DNA of 64,000 nucleotides from Paraburkholderia phytofirmans OLGA172 (GCF_001634365.1 NZ_CP014578.1:124001-188000); one strand, 5' to 3'; shown: positions 8,934 to 20,031, counted from the stretch's first letter. Notes: a model not told the origin generated them from the letters alone. Made by a program: numbers and translations.

Positions 8934-9674
8934 GTGAACGCGCCTGATTCGATCGATATGAAACCTGCTGCTAGTGGCGGCACGCAAGACACCGCTCATA
9001 CGCCGGAGCGCGGTCGTCATCCGATGGACGACGCCGAGCAGGCGGCGCGGCGCCAGCGTTCGCGGCGGGCGAATTTCATCAAGTGGTTGCGCAAGGTGCA
9101 TGGCTGGGTCGGTTTGTGGGGCGCGGTGTTGGGACTGATGTTCGGCGCGACCGGTTTTTTGCTGAACCATCGGGGCGGACCGTTGAAGGTGTCGTCTGGT
9201 GAGGCGCAGGTGGAGGAGCTGCAGATTCCTGTGCCGCAACGGCAGTTGAAGTCGCCGATGGAGATGGCGAAATGGCTCAAGGGCGAGTTGAAGATCGACG
9301 GCAAGCCGGGAAAGGTGAAGCGCGAGCCGGCGCACCCGGTGGCGTGGGGCGATCGCAGGACGATGCAGCCGGAGTTCTGGCAAGTCGGGATTGTTGGGCC
9401 TGCTCAGAATGTGCAGGCGGAGTATTGGGTTGGGAATGGGTTTGTTGCGGTGAAGCGCACGCAGAACTCGTTTCTTACGACGATGAATAACCTGCATCGC
9501 GGCGTGGGGTTGAGTGTTGGGTGGGTTTTGCTGATCGATACGATTGCTGGTGGGATGATTTTGCTTTCTTTGACTGGCGTCTTGCTGTGGACCGAACTGA
9601 ATAAGCGGCGTGTCGTCGGTGTCGTGTTGGTTGGCGGCTCGGTGGTTGCCGCCGTGGTTTGTGGATTGATGTAA
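8934..9674 (+). CDS. PepSY-associated membrane protein
   Basis: Starts at GTG 8934 (GGAG eight bases upstream), with an alternative ATG at 8958. The 246-aa protein has a basic cytoplasmic N-tail (RRQRSRRANFIKW), a first helix opening with LRKVHGWVGLWGAVLGL (the PepSY-TM signature, His in helix), a periplasmic domain, and a second conserved NNLHRGVGLSVGWVLLID helix followed by the last span. Two-His PepSY-TM proteins often sit near siderophore receptors and act in ferric-siderophore reduction or uptake. The Fur-like site upstream supports iron regulation. Confidence 0.8.
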   Translation: MNAPDSIDMKPAASGGTQDTAHTPERGRHPMDDAEQAARRQRSRRANFIKWLRKVHGWVGLWGAVLGLMFGATGFLLNHRGGPLKVSSGEAQVEELQIPVPQRQLKSPMEMAKWLKGELKIDGKPGKVKREPAHPVAWGDRRTMQPEFWQVGIVGPAQNVQAEYWVGNGFVAVKRTQNSFLTTMNNLHRGVGLSVGWVLLIDTIAGGMILLSLTGVLLWTELNKRRVVGVVLVGGSVVAAVVCGLM

Positions 9675-9682
9675 AAAAGCGA

Positions 9683-10705
9683 CTAGACACTACAAGCAGT
9701 GCCCCCAGAAGCAGCAATCTCCCGCGCGGCCTTAGCGCCCTCAACCTGCAACAAAGTCGGCAACGAAACACCATTCTTAGCCGCAGTAACCTCAGCGAGA
9801 ATAGAAACAGCAATTTCAGGCGGCGTCCGGCTGCCAATATAAATCCCAACCGGCCCATGCAACCGGGCCAACTCGACATCGTTCAGATCAAACTCCTTCA
9901 ACCGCTCGCGCCGCGCCTGGTTATTCCTTCTCGACCCCAAAGCGCCGACATAAAACGCCGGCGTCTTCAACGCCTCCATCAAAGCGAGATCATCCAGCTT
10001 GGGATCGTGCGTTAAAGCAATTACCGCGCACCGCTCGTCGAGCTTCATCTCGATCACCGTATCGTCCGGCATCGTCCGCACGATCTTCGTGCCGGGAATG
10101 CTCCACTCCTCGGTGTACTCTTCGCGCGGATCGCACACGGTAACCTGATAGTCGAGCCCGACCGCGATGTTGCACAGATAGCGCGACAACTGCCCCGCAC
10201 CGATTACCAGCATCCGGTAACGCGGGCCGTGAATCGTCAGCAGACGCTCGCCGTCGAAATGCACGCCGTCCGTCGCCTGCGCCGCATCGAGCCGCACCGC
10301 GCCCGTCACCATGTCGACTTCGCGCGCTACCAGACGACCGTCCTCGACCGCATGGCACAGCTCGGCAATACCGCTTTGCGGTGTCAAAGGCTCCAGCACC
10401 AGCTGGATCGTGCCGCCGCACGGCAGGCCGAAGCGATGCGCTTCCTCAGCCGTAATGCCGTACTTCACCGCTTCCGGGCGCGTCTGCTCAATGCCCCTTT
10501 GCCGCACACGGTCAATCAGGTCGTCTTCAATGCAGCCGCCCGATACCGAACCCACCACGAGTCCGTCGTCACGCACCGCGAGCATCGCGCCCTCGGGACG
10601 CGGCGACGAGCCCCACGTCTTCACCACCGTCACCAGCAGCGCGCGATGTCCCTCTCCTAGCCAGCGTGCGCTGGACTTCAGAACTTCGAGATCCACGCTT
10701 TCCAT
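9683..10705 (-). CDS. XdhC/CoxF-family molybdenum-cofactor maturation protein
   Basis: 340 aa. The N-terminal XdhC domain has TWGSSPRPEGAMLAV and GSVSGGCIEDDL; the C-terminal Rossmann-like XdhC_C domain has MLVIGAGQLSRYLCNIA and GALGSRRNNQARRERL. XdhC proteins bind molybdenum cofactor and assist its sulfuration before insertion into xanthine dehydrogenase or CO-dehydrogenase-type enzymes. It is the last gene of the cox operon and overlaps coxG by 28 bp. Its 3' end shows many T-ending codons, unlike its 5' half. Confidence 0.9.
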   Translation of the reverse strand: MESVDLEVLKSSARWLGEGHRALLVTVVKTWGSSPRPEGAMLAVRDDGLVVGSVSGGCIEDDLIDRVRQRGIEQTRPEAVKYGITAEEAHRFGLPCGGTIQLVLEPLTPQSGIAELCHAVEDGRLVAREVDMVTGAVRLDAAQATDGVHFDGERLLTIHGPRYRMLVIGAGQLSRYLCNIAVGLDYQVTVCDPREEYTEEWSIPGTKIVRTMPDDTVIEMKLDERCAVIALTHDPKLDDLALMEALKTPAFYVGALGSRRNNQARRERLKEFDLNDVELARLHGPVGIYIGSRTPPEIAVSILAEVTAAKNGVSLPTLLQVEGAKAAREIAASGGTACSV

Positions 10706-11274
10706 GATTTCTTCCTTTTGGTTCCGTCGCCGCCGGACTCAGTGTCCGCGGCCTCATCCGATTCTGTATTTTGCGCCGCCGCTTCAGTTGCTGCAGTGCC
10801 ACCCTCATCCGGGGCCGGTGCGCCGTCAGCGTCGCCGCCGACCTGCGCGCCGAAGCGCTTGAAAAATTCGCCCGCGATTTTACGGGCCGCGCCGTCGACC
10901 AGCCGGGAACCGATCTGCGCGAGCTTGCCACCCACCTGCGCAGTCGCCGTGTACGTGAGCTTCGTCGCAGCGTCGCCTTCGGGCTCGAGCGTGACGTGCG
11001 CATTGCCCTTGCCGAAGCCTGCCACGCCACCCTGGCCTTCGAAAACGATGGTGTAGGTGTTCGGCGCCTCGATGTCGGTCAACTCCATACGCCCTTTGAA
11101 GCGTGCCTTCACCGGACCGACCGACGCGCTCATCACCACCGCGTATGCATTTTCGCCATCCGGGTCGATGCTCTCGCAGCCGGGAATGCATGCGCGCAGG
11201 ATTTCCGTATCGTTCAGCGCATCCCAGGCGTGCTGCTGAGAAACCGGCAGCGTATGGGTTTCACTTAATTCCAT
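10678..11274 (-). CDS. coxG: CoxG-like SRPBCC protein
   Basis: Start at 11274 (MELSETHTLPVS) fits the family; the coxE stop overlaps it by 10 bp (ATGGAATTAA). The 198-aa product is a START/SRPBCC-fold CoxG domain (AWDALNDTEILRACIPGCE, VVMSASVGPVKARFKGRM) followed by an acidic Ser/Glu-rich linker and a basic KRKKSWKAWISKF tail. In CO-oxidising bacteria CoxG anchors the enzyme at the membrane. The hydrophobic C-terminal anchor of classical CoxG is replaced here by a basic, aromatic tail. Confidence 0.88.
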   Translation of the reverse strand: MELSETHTLPVSQQHAWDALNDTEILRACIPGCESIDPDGENAYAVVMSASVGPVKARFKGRMELTDIEAPNTYTIVFEGQGGVAGFGKGNAHVTLEPEGDAATKLTYTATAQVGGKLAQIGSRLVDGAARKIAGEFFKRFGAQVGGDADGAPAPDEGGTAATEAAAQNTESDEAADTESGGDGTKRKKSWKAWISKF

Positions 11275-12596
11275 GGCGTTGCTCCTGCGGTTGTCGTGGC
11301 GGATAGGGTGACGCGAGGCGCGCGCGTGAGTTGCGCGAGATCGCGGCCAAACGCCGCCAGACTGTCTAGATTGTGAACCGGGCGATGCGCGTCGACATAC
11401 GGCAGGATCGCCTGCACGCCGCGCGCTTTCGGTGAAAAACCGCTGAAACGCAGCAGCGGATTGAGCCACACGATACGGTGCGCGAAGCGGCGCAGGCGAG
11501 CCATTTCGGTGTCGAGCACCTCGATCGCTTCGTGATCGAGGCCGTCCGTGACGAGCAGCACGGTGGCTCTGCCCGTCAGCACGCGGCGCGCCCAGCGTCG
11601 GTTGAATTCGGCGAGCGCCGCGCCGATCCGTGTGCCGCCCGACCAGTCGACCACCTGATCGGTGAGCGTCGCGATTGCGACGTCGGGATCGCGCTCGCGT
11701 AGCGCGCGCGTCGCGTTGGTCAGGCGTGTGCCGAAAAGGAACACCTGCAGGCGCTCACGCGATTGCAGAAGCGCATGGCAGAAGTACAGGACCGCGCGCG
11801 AATAGTTGCTCATCGAGCCGGAGATATCGAGCAGCAACACGAGCGGTGGCTTGCGTTCCGCCACCGCGCGATATTTCCATACCGTCCAGTCGCCGCCTGC
11901 GCGCACTGCGTGCCGGGCGCTCGCGCGCAAATCGGCGTGGGTGCCGTGCGAGGCCGCCTTCAGGCGGCGCGTCGGTTCAGTGGCGAGCGGCAGACGCTGG
12001 CCTCGGATCAGATGACGCAACGTGCGCCATTCGTCAGCGGAAAGCGTGTCGAAATCGCGATGACGCAGCCGCTCTTCAGCACTGAAGGTGACGTGCGCAT
12101 GCAGTTCGTGTTGTTCGGTTTCCTGCGGCGCTTTGCGGTGCGGCGAAGGCGGCGTGCGCACGGCAAGCGCGTCGGCGAGACGGTTGTTGCGTTTGGGTGG
12201 TGGCAGACCATCGCGGACTTTCGGCAGCAGCAGCGCGCGCAGCTTGCCTTCCCAATCCGGGTCGCGCCAGAACAGATCGAAGGCGGCATTGAAGAGGTCG
12301 CGTTCGTCCGGCGCGCAGACCAATAGCGTGGCGAGCGCGGCGCGCACATCGTCGCGCCGGCCGAGGTCGATCCAGTGCAACGCGGCGAGTGCATCGACGG
12401 CTTGCGCCGGCGACATCGGCAAGCCCGCGCCGCGCAGCACGCGCACAAAGTGCACGACGTTGCGGGCCAGGGTGGGCGTATCGGCCTGCGCGGCTGACCT
12501 GTCGATTGCGGCATTCATCGGACGCGCGCCGGCCTCGCTTGCGGGCGCTCCGCCGCCAGCCGACGCATCGTGGTCACCGTCCGTTGCCAGCGTCAT
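11265..12596 (-). CDS. coxE: CoxE-like VWA-domain protein
   Basis: The start at 12596 lies 5 bp past the coxD stop with GGGAG upstream, although 12518 and 12623 are possible. The 443-aa product is a CoxE protein: an Ala-rich N-terminal helical region, then a von Willebrand A domain whose metal site begins at DISGSMS (about residue 255) with VTDGLDHE near the C-terminal part. CoxD (AAA+) and CoxE together insert the sulfur and copper of the CO dehydrogenase active site in Oligotropha; by homology this pair remodels the molybdenum hydroxylase encoded upstream. Confidence 0.9.
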   Translation of the reverse strand: MTLATDGDHDASAGGGAPASEAGARPMNAAIDRSAAQADTPTLARNVVHFVRVLRGAGLPMSPAQAVDALAALHWIDLGRRDDVRAALATLLVCAPDERDLFNAAFDLFWRDPDWEGKLRALLLPKVRDGLPPPKRNNRLADALAVRTPPSPHRKAPQETEQHELHAHVTFSAEERLRHRDFDTLSADEWRTLRHLIRGQRLPLATEPTRRLKAASHGTHADLRASARHAVRAGGDWTVWKYRAVAERKPPLVLLLDISGSMSNYSRAVLYFCHALLQSRERLQVFLFGTRLTNATRALRERDPDVAIATLTDQVVDWSGGTRIGAALAEFNRRWARRVLTGRATVLLVTDGLDHEAIEVLDTEMARLRRFAHRIVWLNPLLRFSGFSPKARGVQAILPYVDAHRPVHNLDSLAAFGRDLAQLTRAPRVTLSATTTAGATPWN

Positions 12597-12601
12597 CGCC
12601 G

Positions 12602-13489
12602 TTACTCCCGCACCGCGAGACATTGTGCGATCTGCGCGGCATCGACGCGCGCCAGATCGTCCTGATACTTGAGCAGCACACCCAGGGTGTTCTGCACCGA
12701 TTGCGGGTCGAGTTCCGTCACCGACAGCGCTTCCAACGCGCGGCACCAGTCGATCGTTTCGGCGATGCCGGGTGCCTTGAACAGATCCATACCGCGCAGC
12801 CGATGCACGAAATCGACGGCACGCCGTTGCAATTCCGCCGACGTTTGCGGCGCACGCGCGGCGACGATTTCCAGTTCACGATCGCGCTCGGGATAGCCGA
12901 TCCATTGATACAGGCATCGGCGTTTCAATGCGTCGTGTACTTCGCGCGTCCGGTTCGACGTCATCACGACGAGCGGCGGCTGCTCCGCGCGCACCGTGCC
13001 GTATTCGGGAATCGATACCTGGAAGTCCGAAAGCAGTTCCAGCAGAAAGGCTTCGAACGGTTCGTCGGCGCGGTCGATTTCGTCGATCAGCAGCACGCGG
13101 CGCGCGTCCGGATGATTTTCGTCGGGCATCAGCGCTTGCAGCAGCGGACGCTTCAGCAGAAATTCGCTGCGATACAGCGTGTCGTTGCCCGGCCGTTCGC
13201 CGGCGGCTTCGGCCAGACGCAGCGCCATGATCTGGCGCGGATAGTCCCATTCGTAGAGCGCGCTGGCGGTGTCGAGTCCTTCGTAGCATTGCAGCCGCAG
13301 CATCGAGGTGCCGAGCATCCCCGCCGCGGCTTTGGCGAGTTCGGTCTTGCCGACACCCGGCTCGCCTTCGACGAACAACGGCCGCTCCATGCGCAGTGCG
13401 AGATACAACGCGGTCGCGAGTTCGCGGCTGGCGAAGTAGTCCTGGGCTGCGAGTTGCGCGAGGGTGTCGTCGATTGAAGCAGGCTGCAT
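12602..13489 (-). CDS. coxD: CoxD-like MoxR AAA+ ATPase
   Basis: A 295-aa MoxR-type AAA+ protein: Walker A GEPGVGKT (42-49), Walker B VLLIDE (132-137), sensor 1 VVMTSNRTREVHDALKRRC, and the C-terminal lid. It is a cytosolic chaperone-like ATPase that works with the VWA protein CoxE. The genes are 5 bp apart, so probably coupled. A 143-bp gap separates it from coxM, the only large gap inside the operon. Confidence 0.92.
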   Translation of the reverse strand: MQPASIDDTLAQLAAQDYFASRELATALYLALRMERPLFVEGEPGVGKTELAKAAAGMLGTSMLRLQCYEGLDTASALYEWDYPRQIMALRLAEAAGERPGNDTLYRSEFLLKRPLLQALMPDENHPDARRVLLIDEIDRADEPFEAFLLELLSDFQVSIPEYGTVRAEQPPLVVMTSNRTREVHDALKRRCLYQWIGYPERDRELEIVAARAPQTSAELQRRAVDFVHRLRGMDLFKAPGIAETIDWCRALEALSVTELDPQSVQNTLGVLLKYQDDLARVDAAQIAQCLAVRE

Positions 13490-13632
13490 GGTGTTCCTGA
13501 ATCTGCACGATGAAACGGGTTACGCGCGGGGCAGCGCGGCCGCGGCGCGGCGGCGACGGACTGCGCGGGCCGGGAACGCGGCTGACGTGCCATGCCGGGG
13601 CACGTCACGTCAGCCGCCAACCGCAGGGATCG

Positions 13633-14430
13633 CTAACCGTTCGCCTTCGTCACCGCTCGTGCGGTCAGCACCGGAATCAGATGCGCGCGATATTCAGCGC
13701 TCGCGTGCATGTCGGTGTTCAGGTCGGTGTCGGATACGGTCGCCGCTCGCGCAGCCTCGGGCGTGAAATTCGCCGATAGCGCGCTTTCCAGTTCCGGCGC
13801 GCGAAAAACCGAAGCCGCCGCGCCCGTCACCGCGACGCGCACGCCGCTCGCGAACTTCGCGACGAACACGCCGACCAGCGCAAAGTGCGAAGCCGGATTC
13901 TCGAATTTCACGTACGCCGCGCGTTCGGGCACCGGAAACTCGACGGCCACGATCAACTCGTCGGGCGCCAACGCGGTCTCATACATGCCGACGAAGAAAT
14001 CGCTCGACGAAATCCGTCGCCGATCGGTGACGATGGTCGCGTCGAGCGCCATCGCCGCGGCCGGATAGCAGGCAGCTGGATCGTTGTTCGCGAGCGAGCC
14101 GCCGATGGTGCCGAGCGCGCGCACCTGGCGATCGCCGATGTGCCCGGCGAGGTCTGCAAGCGCCGGCAGCACACGCCGAAGTTGGGCGTGATCAGCGACG
14201 TCCGCGTGACAGACGGCGGCGCCGACTGTCACCTTGCCGGCATCGACGGCGATCGATTTAAGCGCCGGAATCCGCGTCACGTCGATCAGTTGCGAGGGCT
14301 GCGCGAGACGCAGGCGCATGGTCGGCAGCAGGCTTTGCCCGCCGGCAAGAAACTTCGCTTCGCTGTCGGCGGCGATGGCTGCGGCGGCCGCTTGCGGATC
14401 CGTCGCGCGTTGATACTCGAATGAATACAT
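13633..14430 (-). CDS. coxM: Molybdenum hydroxylase FAD-binding medium subunit (CoxM-like)
   Basis: 265 aa. FAD-binding motifs AGGQSLLP (about residues 31-38) and TIGGSLANNDPAACYP (about 110-125) define the xanthine dehydrogenase/CO dehydrogenase medium subunit; the CO_deh_flav_C domain follows (YVKFENPASHFALVGVFVAKF). It transfers electrons from the 2Fe-2S subunit to acceptors. It lies 22 bp after coxL and completes the heterotrimer with coxL and coxS. Confidence 0.93.
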   Translation of the reverse strand: MYSFEYQRATDPQAAAAAIAADSEAKFLAGGQSLLPTMRLRLAQPSQLIDVTRIPALKSIAVDAGKVTVGAAVCHADVADHAQLRRVLPALADLAGHIGDRQVRALGTIGGSLANNDPAACYPAAAMALDATIVTDRRRISSSDFFVGMYETALAPDELIVAVEFPVPERAAYVKFENPASHFALVGVFVAKFASGVRVAVTGAAASVFRAPELESALSANFTPEAARAATVSDTDLNTDMHASAEYRAHLIPVLTARAVTKANG

Positions 14431-14452
14431 GTCGAATGCTCCGCTCAGGATC

Positions 14453-16834
14453 TCAGTGGGGTTGCTTGGCCGCGTGGATCGCGGACCACACGCGATGCGG
14501 CGTCGCCGGCATTTGCAGGTCGGTCACGCCGAGCGGCGCGAGCGCGTCGAGGATCGCGTTGATGACCGCCGGTGGCGAACCGATCGCACCCGCCTCGCCG
14601 CAGCCTTTCACGCCGAGCGGGTTGTGCGTGCACGGTGTGCCCTTCACGGTTTCGACGGTGAAGTTCGGCAGATCGGACGCATGCGGCATCGCGTAGTCCA
14701 TGTAGGAGCCGGACAACAACTGGCCGCTCTCGTTGTCGTACACGCAGCGCTCCAGCATGGCCTGCCCGATGCCCTGAGCGAGCCCGCCGTGCACCTGGCC
14801 TTCGACGATCATTGGATTGATCACGTTGCCGAAATCGTCGACCGCGGTGAACTGCTGGATGCGGCACACGCCCGTCTCCGGATCGACCTCGATTTCGCAG
14901 ACGTACGAGCCCGAGGGATACGTGAAGTTGCTCGGATCGTAGAACGCGGACTCATCGAGACCCGGTTCGAGCACGTCGAGCGGATAGTTGTGCGGCACGT
15001 AAGCGGCGAGCGAGATGTCGGCGAATGCTTTGGTGCGATCGGTGCCTACGACGCGGAACACGCCGTCCTTGAACTCGATGTCTTCCGCTGCGGCCTCGAG
15101 CAGATGCGCGGCGATTTTCTTCGCCTTGGTTTCGATCTTGTCGAGCGCCTTCATGATCGCCGAGCCGCCGACCGCGATCGAGCGCGAGCCGTACGTGCCC
15201 ATGCCGAACGGAATGCGGCCAGTGTCGCCGTGAACGACCTCCACGCTTTCCAGCGCAATGCCAAGCCGGTCCGCGACGACCTGCGCGAAGGTCGTCTCAT
15301 GCCCCTGGCCGTGGCTGTGGGAGCCGGTGAACACGGTGACCGAACCCGTCGGATGCACGCGAATCTGGCCGACTTCGAAGAGCCCGGCTCGTGCGCCCAA
15401 TGCTCCGGCGATGTTCGACGGCGCCAAACCACAGGCTTCGATGTAGCAGGAGTAGCCGAGGCCGCGCAGCTTGCCGTTCTTTTCGGATTCCTGCCTGCGC
15501 GCGGCGAACCCTTTTACGTCGGAGAGTTCGAGCGCACGGTCAAGCGTGGCGTCGTAATCGCCGGTATCGTAGGTGAGGCCGACCGGCGTCGCGTACGGAA
15601 ACGCGCGGATGAAATTGCGGCGGCGGATTTCGGCGGGATCGAGATTCATCTCACGTGCTGCGGTTTCGACCAGACGCTCGACCACGTACGTCGCTTCCGG
15701 ACGGCCTGCGCCACGATAGGCATCGACCGGTACGGTGTTGGTGAAGACCGCTTTCACTTCGGCGTAGATGGCGGGCGTCGCGTATTGGCCGGCGAGCAGC
15801 GTCGCATACAGGATGGTCGGCACGCTCGACGCGAAGGTGGATAGATACGCGCCCATGTTGGCGATCGTATGAATGCGCATCGCGAGGAACTTGCCGTCGG
15901 CGTCCATGGCCAGTTCGGCTTTGGTCACGTGATCGCGGCCGTGCGCGTCGGACACGAAAGCTTCCGAGCGCTCCGCTGTCCATTTGATCGGGCGGCGAAT
16001 CTTCTTTGAAGCCCACGTCAGCGCGACATCTTCGGCGTACAGGAAAATCTTCGACCCGAAGCCGCCGCCGACATCCGGCGCGATGACGCGCAGTTTCGAT
16101 TCTGGCAGCGACAGCACGAACGCGGCCATCAACAGGCGTTCCACGTGTGGATTCTGGTTCGCGACGTAGAGCGTGTAGCTGTCGTCCTGCACCGAGTAGC
16201 TCGCGTTGACCGCGCGCGGTTCGATTGCATTCGGGATCAGGCGATTGTTGACGATGTCGAGCGTGGTGACGTGCGCGGCTTTGGCGAAGGCGGCGTCGGT
16301 CGCGGCTTTGTCGCCGTGGCCCCAGTTGTAGCAGACGTTGTCCGGCACCTCGTCGTGCACCGCGGCTTGGCCCGGATCGGCCGCGTGCGCGGTGTCGACC
16401 ACGGCCGGCAGCACGTCGTAATCGACTTCGATCAGTTCGGCCGCGTCTTTCGCGGCCTTGATTGAGCCGGCGATGACGAGCGCGACCTGATCGCCGACGT
16501 GGCGCGCTTTCGTGTGCGCGATGATCGGATGGGGCGGCTCGTTCATCGGCTTGCCGTCGGTGCTGTGGATCAGCCAGCCGCACGGCAGTCCGCCGACGTT
16601 GTCCGCGGCCATGTCCGCGCCGGTGAAGATCGCGACGACGCCGGGCGATTTTTTCGCAGCGGTGGTGTCGATGCTTTTGATCCTTGCGTGCGCGTACGGC
16701 GAGCGCAGGAACACCGCGTAGGTTTGCTGCGGCAGGACGATGTCGTCGGTGTACTGACCGTTGCCGGTGAGGAAACGATAGTCTTCCTTACGTTCGACGG
16801 AAGCGCCGATGAGGTGGGTGTCGGGTGCGTTCAT
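14453..16834 (-). CDS. coxL: Molybdopterin-binding large subunit, form II CoxL-like
   Basis: A 793-aa xanthine dehydrogenase-family large subunit with the a/b-hammerhead domain ([20 protein letters not shown]) and molybdopterin-binding motifs [25 protein letters not shown] and catalytic Glu in [13 protein letters not shown] near the C-terminus. The active-site loop reads AYRGAGRPE (near residue 370), the form II signature, not the AYxCSFR of true CO dehydrogenase, so the Cys that binds Cu-S-Mo is absent. The substrate is therefore likely an aldehyde or N-heterocycle, not CO. It is 10 bp downstream of coxS. Confidence 0.92.
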   Translation of the reverse strand: MNAPDTHLIGASVERKEDYRFLTGNGQYTDDIVLPQQTYAVFLRSPYAHARIKSIDTTAAKKSPGVVAIFTGADMAADNVGGLPCGWLIHSTDGKPMNEPPHPIIAHTKARHVGDQVALVIAGSIKAAKDAAELIEVDYDVLPAVVDTAHAADPGQAAVHDEVPDNVCYNWGHGDKAATDAAFAKAAHVTTLDIVNNRLIPNAIEPRAVNASYSVQDDSYTLYVANQNPHVERLLMAAFVLSLPESKLRVIAPDVGGGFGSKIFLYAEDVALTWASKKIRRPIKWTAERSEAFVSDAHGRDHVTKAELAMDADGKFLAMRIHTIANMGAYLSTFASSVPTILYATLLAGQYATPAIYAEVKAVFTNTVPVDAYRGAGRPEATYVVERLVETAAREMNLDPAEIRRRNFIRAFPYATPVGLTYDTGDYDATLDRALELSDVKGFAARRQESEKNGKLRGLGYSCYIEACGLAPSNIAGALGARAGLFEVGQIRVHPTGSVTVFTGSHSHGQGHETTFAQVVADRLGIALESVEVVHGDTGRIPFGMGTYGSRSIAVGGSAIMKALDKIETKAKKIAAHLLEAAAEDIEFKDGVFRVVGTDRTKAFADISLAAYVPHNYPLDVLEPGLDESAFYDPSNFTYPSGSYVCEIEVDPETGVCRIQQFTAVDDFGNVINPMIVEGQVHGGLAQGIGQAMLERCVYDNESGQLLSGSYMDYAMPHASDLPNFTVETVKGTPCTHNPLGVKGCGEAGAIGSPPAVINAILDALAPLGVTDLQMPATPHRVWSAIHAAKQPH

Positions 16835-16844
16835 CGTCGGCTCC

Positions 16845-17357
16845 TCAGGCGGTGGCTGGCGCAGTGGCCACGGCGCTGGCCGTGCCGGCGGACTTCATGC
16901 CTTCGGCGCCTTCGAGCACTGCTTTGACGATGTTGTGATAGCCCGTACAGCGGCAGAGATTGCCGTCGAGCTGGGCGCGCACGTCGTCGCCGGTGAGATT
17001 GGGCTGGCGCTCGACGAGCGAGACCGCGCTCATCACCATGCCAGGCGTACAGAAACCGCACTGCAGGCCGTGGCAGTGTTTGAAGGCGGCTTGCATCGGG
17101 TGGAGGGCGCCGTCTTTGGCGAGTCCTTCGATGGTGGTGATGTCGGCGCCTTCGGCCTGGACTGCGAGGATGTTGCAGGATTTGATTGCGCGGCCGTTCA
17201 GGTGGACCGTGCATGCGCCGCACTGGGCGGTGTCGCAGCCGATGTGCGTTCCCGTGAGGCGAAGTTGATCGCGCAGGAACTGGACAAGCAGGGTGTTAGG
17301 GTCGATTGAGGCGCTGATGGGCGCGCCGTTCACCGTCAGACTGATGCTGATCGCCAT
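16845..17357 (-). CDS. coxS: 2Fe-2S small subunit of molybdenum hydroxylase (CoxS-like)
   Basis: A 170-aa first gene of the operon. The plant-type ferredoxin cluster ligands are C41, C46, C49 and C61 (CDTAQCGAC...C) and the second cluster ligands are C100, C103, C135 and C137 (CGFC...CRC). The core ends by about residue 155 and is followed by an Ala/Thr-rich tail. AAGGAGACAACTTC precedes the ATG. The operon promoter must lie upstream of 17357. Confidence 0.94.
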   Translation of the reverse strand: MAISISLTVNGAPISASIDPNTLLVQFLRDQLRLTGTHIGCDTAQCGACTVHLNGRAIKSCNILAVQAEGADITTIEGLAKDGALHPMQAAFKHCHGLQCGFCTPGMVMSAVSLVERQPNLTGDDVRAQLDGNLCRCTGYHNIVKAVLEGAEGMKSAGTASAVATAPATA

Positions 17358-17649
17358 GAAGTTGTCTCCTTATGGGGTGAAACCGGACCTTTGTTTTTCC
17401 TGCCTTCAGCTGCCTGTTCGTGGGGTCCGATGAGGGGGCTGCGGGTTTGTCGCTTTTGCGGTGCTTTTTTATGGGGCTGCCGAAAAGTAAAGCACAAATT
17501 GCGTGGGCGCGCTATTGGGTTGTCTGCCTGCTCGGCGGTTGTTTGGCTTGTTTGCCTGTGCGGCGGTTGGTTTTTTGTAGGCCTACGGCGTTGGGCTTGG
17601 GTTGATTTGTTTGCCTGCGTGGCGCTTTGTCTATTTGCCTGCGGCGTTG

Positions 17650-18452
<803 letters not shown>

Positions 18453-18507
18453 ACCAAAGCCAGAAGAACAGACAAAAAGCGCCGAGCAGGCAAAAAAACC
18501 AAAACCT

Positions 18508-19899
18508 TTATTTCGCCAACCTGGAATGCCGCCGCGAATAGCCAAAATAAATAACCATCCCAATGAGCAACCAGACAACAAACGCCACCCAGGTGACAGC
18601 CTGAAGATTAATCATCAAAAACAGACAAGAGGCGACCGCCAACACCGGCACCACCGGCACACCAGGGCACCGAAACGCCCGCGGCAACTCAGGATGCGTC
18701 TTGCGCAAAACCAGAACCGCAATCGACACCATCGAAAACGCGGCCAACGTGCCGATATTGATCAGCTCAGCCAGCACATTCAACGGCACCAGCGCGCCAA
18801 TCAGCCCGAAGAAAATCCCCACAAGCCACGTCGTAAAGAACGGCGTAGCAAACTTCGGATGCACACGAGAAAGCCGGGCAGGCAACAAACCATCCCGCGA
18901 CATCGCGAAGATCACGCGCGTCTGGCCATAAGCCATCACCAGAATCACCGTCAGCATGCCCAGCACAGCGCCCAGGTCGATAAAACCCGCAACCCACTTC
19001 TGACCCGCTACCTGCAACGCATATGACACCGGATGCGAAATGTTCGCGAACTGCGCCGACGGCACGATACCGGTGACCACAGCCGCCACAGCAACGTACA
19101 GCACCGCGCATACGCCCAGCGATGCAATGATCCCAATCGGTAGATCGCGCTTCGGATTCTTCACTTCTTCCGCAGCGGAAGACACCGAATCGAAGCCGAT
19201 GAACGCAAAGAACATCACCGCCGCCGCGCCAAACACGCCGTTCCAGCCGTTCGGCATGAACGGATGCCAGTTCGCCGGCGTCACGTGGAAGACGCCCACG
19301 CCGATCACCAGCAGCACCACGACCACCTTGATCGCCACCATGATGTTGTTGATCCGCGCGGATTCACGCACGCCAAGCGACAACAGCGCCGTGATCGCCA
19401 TCATCACGAGGAAAGCGGGCAGGTTGAACCATGTCTCGTGACCCGGCAAGGCGCCCGGCGCCGCCGTCAGCGCAACCGGCAGGCTGACGCCGAAGCCCGA
19501 CAGCAGCGATTGCAGATAGCCCGACCAGCCGACCGACACCGCTGACGTCGCCAGCCCATATTCGAGCATCAAGTCCCAGCCGATGATCCACGCGGCCAGT
19601 TCGCCAAGCGTCGCGTACGAATACGTGTAAATGGATCCGGCAACCGGAATCGTCGACGCGAACTCGGCATAGGCGAGCGCGGCGAACCCGCAGGCAATCG
19701 CCGCGATCAGGAACGACACCATCAGCGCCGGGCCCGCCTGGACGGCGCCCGTGCCGGTTAGCACGAAAATGCCGGTGCCGATAATGGCGCCGACGCCGAG
19801 GAAAGTCAGATCGAGCGCGCCGAGCGCTTTCTTCAAGCCGGCGTTCTGGGCGCTCGCAGCGATCATGTGCTCGACGCTCTTCTTGCGGAACAGGGACAT
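18508..19899 (-). CDS. APC-family amino acid permease
   Basis: 463 aa, 12 predicted helices, with the N-terminal GVGAIIGTGIFVLTGTGA unwound-helix motif of APC transporters and GFDSVSSAAEEVKNPKRDLP after helix 6. It resembles the cationic amino acid transporter/YfnA group. It imports amino acids by proton symport in the inner membrane. The C-terminal codons (18508-18700) are unusually A/T-ending for this genome. The 3' end abuts the large inverted repeat. Confidence 0.9.
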   Translation of the reverse strand: MSLFRKKSVEHMIAASAQNAGLKKALGALDLTFLGVGAIIGTGIFVLTGTGAVQAGPALMVSFLIAAIACGFAALAYAEFASTIPVAGSIYTYSYATLGELAAWIIGWDLMLEYGLATSAVSVGWSGYLQSLLSGFGVSLPVALTAAPGALPGHETWFNLPAFLVMMAITALLSLGVRESARINNIMVAIKVVVVLLVIGVGVFHVTPANWHPFMPNGWNGVFGAAAVMFFAFIGFDSVSSAAEEVKNPKRDLPIGIIASLGVCAVLYVAVAAVVTGIVPSAQFANISHPVSYALQVAGQKWVAGFIDLGAVLGMLTVILVMAYGQTRVIFAMSRDGLLPARLSRVHPKFATPFFTTWLVGIFFGLIGALVPLNVLAELINIGTLAAFSMVSIAVLVLRKTHPELPRAFRCPGVPVVPVLAVASCLFLMINLQAVTWVAFVVWLLIGMVIYFGYSRRHSRLAK

Positions 19900-20031
19900 T
19901 GGCGGTGGGTCTCCAGTGGTGCACGCATCTTGCGCGCCGAATGTCGGGGAAACCCGCGATTTTAACGGATGCGCGCTTCCGCACCATTTTGGGACGGTGT
20001 TTGCCGGCCGTGCAGCGATCGCAGACCGATG

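Noticed and set aside
14453..16834. True aerobic CO dehydrogenase
   Set aside because: The active-site loop is AYRGAGR, not AYxCSFR, so the copper-binding Cys is absent.
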